NCBI GenBank assembly: GCA_002479655.1
Contig: DLOQ01000087.1
Location: 24,987 to 33,613 of the forward strand
DNA length: 8,627 nt
From: Lachnospiraceae bacterium UBA7480
GTDB lineage: Bacteria > Bacillota > Clostridia > Lachnospirales > Lachnospiraceae
Direction: 5' to 3'
Below are positions 1 to 5,737 of the stretch, piece by piece. The position numbers and the translations under genes were made by a program. Under the pieces are notes generated by a model that saw only the letters and a list, made by a program, of their open reading frames with translations, did no database searches and was not told the DNA's origin. Within the stretch, counting starts at the first letter, position 1. Every line of letters starts with the position of its first letter.

Positions 1-1081
1 CTTCCTCATTGATCCGGCACAGATTTTCAAGTGTATCCATCGCTTTTTCACTGGACTTCTGCATTGCCGCAGCGTTAATATCCAGCATATTGACCTCTGA
101 AGCAGTCTCTGTAATATCAGAACCCATGATCCGCATATGTTCCGAGGTATTTTTTGAATTTTTCGCCTGCTCCGTAGAACTATCCGAAATACGGCTGACT
201 GCCTGAGTCACTTCCTGCATTGCCCCGCCTGTATGTTTAGCCACATCTCCTAAAGTCTCCGATGCCTCCAATAAATGATTGGCATTTCCGACGATTTCCT
301 GAATCGTAGATTTTAACGCATCCCGCAATGTGAGCATCGTCCTTGACAGCTCTCCTATCTCGTCTTTATAGGAAAGCATCTTCTCCCCGATCTCCACATC
401 CAGATTTCCTTCCGCAACCATCTTCACGATACCGATACTGGATTGTATATTTCTGCTGATAGACACCGCAATTCTGGTCGCAGCTACAATACAGAGCGCC
501 ATGACGACCAAAACAGCTATTCCGACCATCCCTAATATCTGGTTGATCGTTTTATCCTGATCCGCTTTATTACTGCCGACAAAAATCATACCGATCGGCT
601 CTGTCGTCGAAGCATTTTGGTAAACCGGCATATAATATCCATATGTAAGCACACCATCAAGGGAAACTGCTTTACTGAAATATTCTTCTCCCCCTTGCAG
701 CACTTTTTGAACGATCGTCTCTCCCGCAGGGGAACCTAAGATCCGGTTGCCGCTGCTATCAAGCGCGGAAGTCATGATCCTTTTGTCCCCGTAAAAAAAC
801 GTAACATCCATTCCGGAATTATCCTTTATCCTATCTACAAGGCTTTCAGAATGTGAAACATTATAGCCGCCCTTCCAGATATCTCCGTTTGTGCTTTCTA
901 TGTAATCGCCCGCATTTTGGTCATAAGCTGCCAGCGTTGCAGCCGCAGTTCCCTTAAGCGCATCCCTGATCTCATTCACCATGGCATTCTTAACGACCGT
1001 TAATGTCAGAATCATAGACAAAAGTCCCAGAATCAATATGGGAAAAATTGCCGTTGCCAGGATCTTCTTTTTTAAACTCAT
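1..1081 (-). CDS. Methyl-accepting chemotaxis protein, N-terminal 360 residues (3' end cut by window)
   Basis: Transmembrane chemoreceptor that would bind a ligand outside the cell and control the CheA kinase through CheW. The translation reads MSLKKKILATAIFPILILGL, with a first membrane helix at about residues 7-30. An extracellular single-Cache-type domain follows at about 35-172, with the motifs DVTFFYGDKRIMTS and PIGMIFVGSNK. The second helix is at about 181-203, then a HAMP linker at about 205-262 (SYKDEIGELSRTM), then the start of the helical signalling domain. The CheA/CheW-contact hairpin lies beyond the window. The start at 1081 was chosen because AGGAGG (1089-1094) is 7 bases upstream. 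An in-frame ATG at 1087 would be only 1 base from it. That ribosome binding site overlaps the stop codon of the upstream lipoprotein gene, so the two are almost certainly cotranscribed and perhaps translationally coupled. The family call is firm; the ligand is unknown. Confidence 0.93.
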   Translation of the reverse strand, partial: MSLKKKILATAIFPILILGLLSMILTLTVVKNAMVNEIRDALKGTAAATLAAYDQNAGDYIESTNGDIWKGGYNVSHSESLVDRIKDNSGMDVTFFYGDKRIMTSALDSSGNRILGSPAGETIVQKVLQGGEEYFSKAVSLDGVLTYGYYMPVYQNASTTEPIGMIFVGSNKADQDKTINQILGMVGIAVLVVMALCIVAATRIAVSISRNIQSSIGIVKMVAEGNLDVEIGEKMLSYKDEIGELSRTMLTLRDALKSTIQEIVGNANHLLEASETLGDVAKHTGGAMQEVTQAVSRISDSSTEQAKNSKNTSEHMRIMGSDITETASEVNMLDINAAAMQKSSEKAMDTLENLCRINEE

Positions 1082-1092
1082 AGCCATTCCTC

Positions 1093-2313
1093 CTATTCCA
1101 CTACCGTCACTGTTTTGAAATACCAATTGATACCGCCTGTTATCGTCGCGTCATCCAGAGTTTTACCTTCTTCACCTATCATTTCCCCGGTATTGGTTTC
1201 GATCACACCGTCAAAAACATTAAACTCACCGGATAAAATCTTTGCTCTGGCTTCGTCAACCTTTTCCTGCGTTCCTTCCACACAAAAATCGGAAAGCTCA
1301 GTAATACCTACCAGATTTTCCGACATACCGCCAAAATAATTACTGCCATCCCAAGTGCCATCAATGATGCTCTGCACCGAAGAAGTATAATAAGCGCTCC
1401 AGTTCCAGATCACACTGCACAGACATGCATTTGGCGCTTCTTTACTCATATCGGAGTTATATCCAATCCCATACACACCATTCTCTTCAGCCACAGTCTG
1501 CGGATATGATGTATCACAATGCTGCGCAAGCACATCACACCCCAAATCCACGAGCAGTCTCGCCGCAGCCTCCTCACCTTCCGGATCAAACCAACTGTTT
1601 GTAACTTTGACATAAACCTCTGCATCCGGATTCACAGAATAAACACCGAGTGCAAAAGCGTCAACGCCCCCTGTCACCTCTGAATTGGAGGAATCCATCG
1701 CGGCAACATAACCGATCTTATTTGTTCTCGTATTCATACCTGCTACAATGCCGCTTAAATAACGCGCCTGATAGATCCTGCCAAAATAATTATTAAAGTT
1801 TTTACCGTTGCTCAAATAACCGGTGCCATGCGAAAAGTAAATATCCGGATACTGTTCCGCCATCTCTGCCGTCGGTTCCATATAACCCCAGCTTGTCGTA
1901 AAGATAATGTTGCAGCCTTCATCTATACATTCCTGAATCGCCTGCTTTGTCGCCACTGCGTCCGTATCGTCAACGTACAGTTTCCGAACAACCTGTTCTC
2001 TCGAAAGACCAAGGTTTCTCTCCATTCCCTGGATCCCCAGATCATGCGTATATGTATATCCGCTTCCATCTTCAGGAGAAGTAAGATGCACAACGCCGAT
2101 TTTTACATCTTCTACCGGAATGCCTGTTCCTTTGTTTTCAGCGCTCTGGGTGTTATCTTTCCCATCCTCCTGCTGAGCCTCTGCAACATCATTGCCATCC
2201 TCCGCCGCATACCCTTCATTGGTAGCATAATCTTCAATTTTGACTTTTCCGCATGCCGTAAGCATAACACACAATAACAACAGCATTATGGATCTCCAAT
2301 ATTCTTTTCTCAT
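1093..2313 (-). CDS. BMP/PnrA-family substrate-binding lipoprotein
   Basis: Membrane-anchored extracytoplasmic binding protein of the basic membrane protein (BMP, PnrA/Med-like) family, whose known members usually bind nucleosides for ABC import. The 406-residue protein has a lipoprotein signal peptide with lipobox L18-T19-A20-C21. An acidic, low-complexity tether (about 25-66) follows. The type I periplasmic-binding fold starts at KIGVVHLTSPEDGSGYTYTH (71-90). Family landmarks are DEGCNIIFTTSWGYMEP (131-147), YFGRIYQARYLSGIVAG (176-192) and GGVDAFALGV (215-224). The start at 2313 has GAGGAG (2322-2327) 8 bases upstream. No permease or ATPase gene follows; the next gene, 11 bp on, is a chemoreceptor. 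I therefore infer a role in chemosensing as well as, or instead of, uptake. The ligand cannot be read from the sequence. Confidence 0.9.
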   Translation of the reverse strand: MRKEYWRSIMLLLLCVMLTACGKVKIEDYATNEGYAAEDGNDVAEAQQEDGKDNTQSAENKGTGIPVEDVKIGVVHLTSPEDGSGYTYTHDLGIQGMERNLGLSREQVVRKLYVDDTDAVATKQAIQECIDEGCNIIFTTSWGYMEPTAEMAEQYPDIYFSHGTGYLSNGKNFNNYFGRIYQARYLSGIVAGMNTRTNKIGYVAAMDSSNSEVTGGVDAFALGVYSVNPDAEVYVKVTNSWFDPEGEEAAARLLVDLGCDVLAQHCDTSYPQTVAEENGVYGIGYNSDMSKEAPNACLCSVIWNWSAYYTSSVQSIIDGTWDGSNYFGGMSENLVGITELSDFCVEGTQEKVDEARAKILSGEFNVFDGVIETNTGEMIGEEGKTLDDATITGGINWYFKTVTVVE

Positions 2314-2340
2314 TTTGCATTCTCCTCGGTCTATTTATAA

Positions 2341-2368
2341 AATATAAATACTGGTAGAATTTTACCAA
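2341..2368 (-). promoter_or_regulatory. Candidate promoter of the lipoprotein-chemoreceptor operon
   Basis: Reading the minus strand, a TTGGTA -35-like box (2363-2368) and a TATATT -10-like box (2341-2346) are separated by 16 bp, about 30 bp before the start codon. The spacer begins in an imperfect 14-bp palindrome (2353-2366, GGTA...TACC, 12 of 14 positions symmetric) that could be an operator. An A/T homopolymer run (2367-2376) lies just upstream. The -35 match is only moderate, so this is a candidate. Confidence 0.4.
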
Positions 2369-2392
2369 AAAAAAAACAAAAATGCAATCTAA

Positions 2393-2424
2393 TCCTCCAT
2401 GTCAGAGCAGCTTGCTGCGATGAC
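2393..2424. repeat. Palindromic intergenic repeat, copy 1
   Basis: A 32-bp stretch matches 7063-7094 at 31 of 32 positions in the same orientation. Its last 24 bases (2401-2424) are symmetric: GTCA / GA / GCAG / CTTG / CTGC / GA / TGAC. This makes two 4-bp stems separated by opposed GA/GA pairs and capped by a CTTG loop. On the minus strand the unit ends in GGAGGA, but here no start codon follows closely, unlike copy 2. It lies between the toxin gene and the binding-protein gene. No U-tract follows directly on either strand, so it does not look like a standard terminator. Confidence 0.75.
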
Positions 2425-2462
2425 ACGCGATGAGAAATCCGCCAATCCTGATTGACACAAAA

Positions 2463-2765
2463 TCAAACATATTCGAAAATACCCTGAATGGCATCAGATA
2501 TATTCATCATTTCAGAAATTGGCAGTCTATCTGTTTTTTTATAACTACGAACGGTCAGATCCAGCAATGCAAGCTTTTCACATTGTACATATCCTTCATT
2601 TTCTTCTGTAGATATCCATATATGAAGAGGTCCCGATATTGAATTGGCAATGATCGGGCAGCCAATGATCTCACCGCTTGTATTAAAAAAATCTTTACTG
2701 ACAACTAACACGGGATGTTTGACTTTCTCTATTTTGAGGATATCTCCCTGATGCAATTGTTCCAT
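2463..2765 (-). CDS. mazF: MazF/PemK-family mRNA interferase toxin
   Basis: Toxin of a type II toxin-antitoxin module; known MazF/PemK proteins are ribosome-independent endoribonucleases that cleave mRNA at short motifs. The 100-residue protein starts MEQLHQGDILKIEKVKHPVL. It shows the family's GDI turn near the N terminus, a (K/R)HPVLVVS strand, GCPI, and VQCEKLALLDLTVRS, which corresponds to the conserved V-C-E-Q-hydrophobic-L-D-R region. The start at 2765 overlaps the antitoxin stop by one base (TGATG), and an AGAGAGG-like site lies about 7 bases upstream. An in-frame ATG at 2771 is only 1 base from that site, and a longer reading from 2798 would run into the antitoxin gene without a better site. 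Usual PemK proteins are about 105-120 residues, so it appears full length. Several typical substrate-loop residues differ, so its activity is not certain. Confidence 0.85.
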   Translation of the reverse strand: MEQLHQGDILKIEKVKHPVLVVSKDFFNTSGEIIGCPIIANSISGPLHIWISTEENEGYVQCEKLALLDLTVRSYKKTDRLPISEMMNISDAIQGIFEYV

Positions 2766-3007
2766 CACCATACCTCTCTTCCGACAGATTCGCCCCAATC
2801 ATATTCACCATCAAGTATTAATTTGCCGTCAAATTCAGATGCCCTTTCTTCAAGTGTTTTATGACGAAATGATTTTGACAAAGTAATTACGCCATTTGAT
2901 ACTGAAACATCCAGAATCTCATTCAATGTGATTCCCGCGCTTTTTAATATTTCCTTTGAAAGTCTTATTCCTTGACTATTTCCCCATTCTCTTACCTGCG
3001 TCTGCAT
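2765..3007 (-). CDS. mazE: MazE/AbrB-type antitoxin
   Basis: Antitoxin and probable autorepressor of the adjacent toxin gene. The 80-residue protein starts MQTQVREWGNSQGIRLSKEI, the standard swapped-hairpin (SpoVT/AbrB) DNA-binding fold of MazE (about residues 2-48). The tail is acidic and ends DWGESVGREVW, which closely resembles the toxin-binding tail of MazE proteins. The ATG at 3007 is preceded by a strong AAGGAGGG (3014-3021) with 6-base spacing. An in-frame TTG three bases earlier is too close to the site. The stop codon overlaps the toxin start, giving the antitoxin-first order usual for the family. A perfect inverted repeat over the -10 box upstream supports autoregulation. Confidence 0.9.
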   Translation of the reverse strand: MQTQVREWGNSQGIRLSKEILKSAGITLNEILDVSVSNGVITLSKSFRHKTLEERASEFDGKLILDGEYDWGESVGREVW

Positions 3008-3168
3008 CAAAAACCCTCCTTACGCAAAAAGTATATACATAGTATATACTTTTTGAAAGCAATTATCAATATATCTTTATTTTTGAAGTTCTGGCTCATT
3101 TGTCCAAAAGTCAGATGCATGTCATCATAATCCGTCACAAGTACAACGACACCCTTATCAGCATACAA
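3007..3168 (-). other. Open in-frame extension downstream of the regulator stop codon
   Basis: Directly after the TGA stop (3169-3171) of the XRE regulator, the same frame stays open for 53 codons. It reads LYADKGVVVLVTDYDDMHLT and continues to a TGA overlapping the antitoxin start codon. The first about 34 residues look protein-like, with a hydrophobic strand followed by an acidic turn. The rest coincides with the toxin-antitoxin promoter and operator, so it is probably not under coding selection. It may be the remnant of a longer regulator or of a lost gene, or chance. I do not recognise the sequence, and there is no ribosome binding site giving it its own start. Confidence 0.3.
3026..3069 (-). 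promoter_or_regulatory. Toxin-antitoxin promoter with overlapping palindromic operator
   Basis: On the minus strand TTGATA (3064-3069) and TATACT (3041-3046) are separated by exactly 17 bp, a near-consensus sigma-A promoter. The -10 box lies in the centre of a perfect inverted repeat: arms AAAAAGTATATAC (3026-3038) and its complement (3042-3054) around a 3-bp ATA spacer. Binding here would block RNA polymerase. MazE-type antitoxins, alone or with toxin, are known to repress from such sites, so autorepression is the likely use. Confidence 0.82.
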
Positions 3169-3399
3169 TCATTTTTCATTCATATCAATTTGGTCCGGCA
3201 GGACTTCCATAATATCTTCTAATTTACAGTTAAAAATCTGACACAAAGCATCAATTGTATTGGTCGAAACCGATTCATCATGCATTAGACGCTCAATGGT
3301 CTTATTATCAAGATTATAGGGTCCGCACTTATTGCGTAAATAATAAGTGCTGACTTGTTTTGTCTTAATTAATTCCCTGAATGGCTGAAAAGATATCAT
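3169..3399 (-). CDS. Small XRE/Cro-type helix-turn-helix regulator
   Basis: A 76-residue DNA-binding protein, probably a dimeric repressor. It begins MISFQPFRELIKTKQVSTYY, and the fold resembles the compact Cro/C1 group. A first helix (5-13) is followed by a helix-turn-helix (about 17-43) with LDNKTIERLMHDESVSTNTI, then the typical closing helix IDALCQIFNCKLEDIMEVLP (49-68). Such proteins are almost entirely the HTH domain, so the length is normal. The ribosome binding site is an AGAGGG-like stretch with long spacing (about 11 bases), suggesting low expression. It is transcribed away from the membrane-protein/lipoprotein pair, and the shared 121-bp region contains an 18-bp palindrome, so it may control that pair. 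It could instead act on the toxin-antitoxin genes downstream on its own strand. Confidence 0.82.
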   Translation of the reverse strand: MISFQPFRELIKTKQVSTYYLRNKCGPYNLDNKTIERLMHDESVSTNTIDALCQIFNCKLEDIMEVLPDQIDMNEK

Positions 3400-3415
3400 G
3401 CGAATCGCGTCCCTC

Positions 3416-3444
3416 TTGACTTTTCATTGATTATCTCATATAGT
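3416..3444 (+). promoter_or_regulatory. Promoter for the membrane-protein/lipoprotein operon
   Basis: TTGACT (3416-3421) and TATAGT (3439-3444) with a 17-bp spacer form a near-consensus sigma-A promoter on the plus strand. Transcription would begin near 3451, giving a leader of about 70 bases before the start codon at 3521. The -35 box lies just upstream of the divergent regulator gene, whose own promoter is not obvious. Confidence 0.72.
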
Positions 3445-3458
3445 AATAACATATCGGT

Positions 3459-3476
3459 ATGAGGAATATTCCTCAT
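3459..3476. promoter_or_regulatory. 18-bp perfect palindrome, candidate operator
   Basis: ATGAGGAATATTCCTCAT is perfectly self-complementary, with two 9-bp halves and no spacer. It sits about 8-26 bases after the predicted plus-strand start site, in the region between the XRE regulator and the membrane-protein gene. Its position suits a roadblock-type operator for a dimeric HTH protein. A lack of loop bases makes it a poorer RNA hairpin. Whether the neighbouring regulator binds it is inference. Confidence 0.55.
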
Positions 3477-3520
3477 GACAAACTAAGAAGAACAATGAAA
3501 CAGAAAGGAAAAAATACAAG

Positions 3521-4264
3521 ATGAGAAAAACATCTGACCTAAAAAAACTTAATTTAGATACCGTGTTTTTTTTGTACGAATTCAAAAAAGCCTTTGAATA
3601 CGGGAAAAAAAACTTCCACATTTCCGGGGTAAAAGAACAACTACAAGAATTAGATAAAGAGAAAAAACTCTATTATGATAAAGTGGCAGAAATCGTAAAT
3701 CCAGAACGTGAAAACAATGAAATCAAATATCAAAAATACATGAAATGGAAAAAAACAGAAAAAAAAGCTAAACTGATTGAGGTATTGCTTATTGTTCTTA
3801 TAATAATACGATTAGTAATTTTTGATTACCTTCCGGTAAGCTTTCGTACTTCTCTTATTTTTTCATTATCTGATTTATTGATAATAGCGTTCGCTGTATT
3901 TATTGGACCGATTGCTTTTATTATTACTAAAATTATTAAACATATCTATGGTATATATTATATGCAATACACAAAATCAATTATTACTAAATTAAATGAA
4001 TTAGGAAATCATTTTGAGCAAATATCCGCCAACTATTATAAGGCGATTGATGATTTATATTTATGTTCCCTTGACAATACACACAGAGAACTGGTACTTC
4101 TTCGCAGGCAGCAGGAAATGCAAAATCAAGAAATGCTGCGGCTTGAAAAAGAACGACAGGAATTTGAAAGAGAACGCCTTGATGAGCAGCGAAGAGCCAG
4201 AACTGCATCAGAACAACTATTGGCAATTGAACGGGAACGTGAAAAAAGATGGAGAGGCTGGTAA
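3521..4264 (+). CDS. Unrecognised two-TM membrane protein with long coiled coils
   Basis: I do not recognise this 247-residue protein. It begins MRKTSDLKKLNLDTVFFLYE. An N-terminal charged helical region (about 34-82, many Lys/Glu) leads to two hydrophobic segments: about 84-103 (LIEVLLIVLIIIRLVIFDYL) and about 113-138. A helical stretch follows, and from about 187 a strongly charged coiled coil rich in Arg, Glu and Gln runs to the C terminus. Both ends are charged and likely cytoplasmic, with a short hairpin across the membrane. The start has AAAGGA (3504-3509) with a rather long 11-base spacing. It is AT-rich compared with the genes at either end of the window. The lipoprotein gene follows 48 bp later on the same strand, suggesting a shared transcript and an envelope-related role. 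Confidence 0.8.
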   Translation: MRKTSDLKKLNLDTVFFLYEFKKAFEYGKKNFHISGVKEQLQELDKEKKLYYDKVAEIVNPERENNEIKYQKYMKWKKTEKKAKLIEVLLIVLIIIRLVIFDYLPVSFRTSLIFSLSDLLIIAFAVFIGPIAFIITKIIKHIYGIYYMQYTKSIITKLNELGNHFEQISANYYKAIDDLYLCSLDNTHRELVLLRRQQEMQNQEMLRLEKERQEFERERLDEQRRARTASEQLLAIEREREKRWRGW

Positions 4265-4312
4265 CCCGACATCTGAAATTATATTTAATAATCATATAAG
4301 GAGTAGCTGAAA

Positions 4313-5557
4313 ATGAAAAATAATACTTTTATATCTTTTCTTTTTTCCATGTTTTTAACAGTATTACTGATTGGTTGCGATTATAATACCACAAATGTAA
4401 AACCGGAACAGACCATTACGGACGAAATTGAGGAATCTGCGGAAACTGCTGAATTTACCGAAAATGCTGAATTCGCAGAAACAATTACTAATATTCCTGA
4501 TACAGTCACGCATACAATATCGGATATAGAACTCAATAATACTTATACCACCCGTTATGGAAAAGTAAATCTTATCACTTATCCCGCATTTTCCTTCGAC
4601 TATCCCGACGGCTGGACAATTAAGAGTGAAGAAGTTTCCCCTACTGAGGAAAAGGTTATATTAACAAACGACGTAGGCACCACCATTACCTACTGGTATT
4701 TTGGCACTCTTCGCGACCTGGAAGGACCAACACACAAAATCAATAGCGTTGATGTTACGCCAGTGGCTAATGCAAGTTTTAATCCCGGTTATGTACAAGC
4801 AACTGATTATTCTGATTTGGGCACATTTATGGTAGCTAAGCTGGAAACCACCAGAGAATGCGACCTACTTGCCGGCGGAGAATCAGTCAATGTCGAACGT
4901 GTTGTGCGGTATGCTCTTTTGCCGGAAAGTGAGGCAGGCGAACAATACGAATCTTTTATAGTCGGATTGCCTACATTTTCCTTTTTTTATGCAGGTCATA
5001 TTTCTGTGATTGCCACTACTTCAAACAAGGAATTTACAGAACAGGAAGAACGGGAAGTAATAGCCATCCTTGCCAGTTTTAGAGAAGTCGGTTTTGTATC
5101 AGAACAATACGACGACATTTCTTCTGAATCTGACAACCCCTATGCGACAGTGATGAATGACCTTTGGATAAAACTGGAGGGGGTATGGATATTTGACGAT
5201 TATATATTTATGAACAAAAGCACAAATTATACAGATCATACACTGGAATTTCAATATATTGATAATATACCATGTATGAATCATGAATCCCTCAACAGTG
5301 ATATTTGTTTGCGTGATACTTTTTTTAACGATTATGAAGTAGTCTTTATTGATGAATTTCACTATAATGTATATTACTATAGAAAAGGTGAATTTAATGC
5401 AGATGAGAGCGCCAACTGGAGTGATGATATGCAGCTTGTCTGGTACAGTTTCGATCTGAGCAACATTTCAGATGGGGAGCTTTCAATAGGCTTTCATTTG
5501 CGCTTTAGTAATGGCTTTGTTGATGATCACATATTCAAATATCACAAGGATACATGA
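4313..5557 (+). CDS. Unrecognised secreted lipoprotein
   Basis: A 414-residue predicted lipoprotein of unknown function. It begins MKNNTFISFLFSMFLTVLLI and has lipobox L19-I20-G21-C22. An acidic, repetitive tether follows (about 36-57, AETAEFTENAEFAET). The first globular part (about 80-260) includes YPAFSFDYPDGWTIKSE, a beta-rich opening seen in many PsbP-like or stress-type extracytoplasmic domains, and ends with EREVIAILASFREVGF. A second part (about 277-414) begins LWIKLEGVWIFDDYIFMN and alternates aromatic and polar residues, like a small beta-barrel or lipocalin-type domain; this is a resemblance only. AAGGAG (4298-4303) lies 9 bases before the ATG. It is the second gene of a plus-strand pair and converges with the methyltransferase gene. 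Confidence 0.85.
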   Translation: MKNNTFISFLFSMFLTVLLIGCDYNTTNVKPEQTITDEIEESAETAEFTENAEFAETITNIPDTVTHTISDIELNNTYTTRYGKVNLITYPAFSFDYPDGWTIKSEEVSPTEEKVILTNDVGTTITYWYFGTLRDLEGPTHKINSVDVTPVANASFNPGYVQATDYSDLGTFMVAKLETTRECDLLAGGESVNVERVVRYALLPESEAGEQYESFIVGLPTFSFFYAGHISVIATTSNKEFTEQEEREVIAILASFREVGFVSEQYDDISSESDNPYATVMNDLWIKLEGVWIFDDYIFMNKSTNYTDHTLEFQYIDNIPCMNHESLNSDICLRDTFFNDYEVVFIDEFHYNVYYYRKGEFNADESANWSDDMQLVWYSFDLSNISDGELSIGFHLRFSNGFVDDHIFKYHKDT

Positions 5558-5737
5558 TATAAATAACTATTACAATAACAATTGATCAGGACTCTCTATT
5601 TTGAATCGTCGCTTGCTGAGTATTACATTTCCAGAAGGAACCATATTATATATAATAAGCCTGTACTTCCATTTGGTAATACAGACTTAATTTGTGTGGT
5701 CATCCTTAAAATGCTGCGTGGGGTCATTGGTCAATCC
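5558..5737. other. Convergent intergenic region, no recognisable terminator
   Basis: This 180-bp gap lies between two converging genes, where a bidirectional terminator would be expected. I see only a 12-bp AT palindrome (5645-5656, ATTATATATAAT) and a weak 4-bp TTCC/GGAA stem (near 5629-5640). Neither is followed by a U-tract. Short open stretches exist on both strands, but none has a ribosome binding site or a family I recognise. It may contain degraded coding DNA. Confidence 0.45.

Noticed and set aside
1828..2277. 149-codon plus-strand open frame
   Set aside because: Lies wholly antisense to the BMP-family lipoprotein gene, which has a clear signal peptide and family motifs; this frame has no ribosome binding site or recognisable product.
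2367..2424. Rho-independent terminator for the toxin gene made from the palindromic repeat and the T-run
   Set aside because: On the minus strand the T-run begins about 20 bases after the hairpin rather than directly after it, and copy 2 has no T-run at all.
3495..3524. Nine-codon leader peptide (MKQKGKNTR) overlapping the membrane-protein start by ATGA
   Set aside because: Only a weak AAGAAG precedes it, and chance is likely in such A-rich sequence; no attenuator-like structure follows.
3987..4295. 102-codon minus-strand frame
   Set aside because: Antisense to the coiled-coil coding region; the translation is what reversed Glu/Arg/Gln codons would give, with no start signal.
4014..4310. 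98-codon plus-strand frame overlapping the membrane-protein gene
   Set aside because: It is an alternative frame of the 3' half of the 3521-4264 gene. Its extension past that gene has no supporting signals, and the lipoprotein gene has its own good ribosome binding site there.
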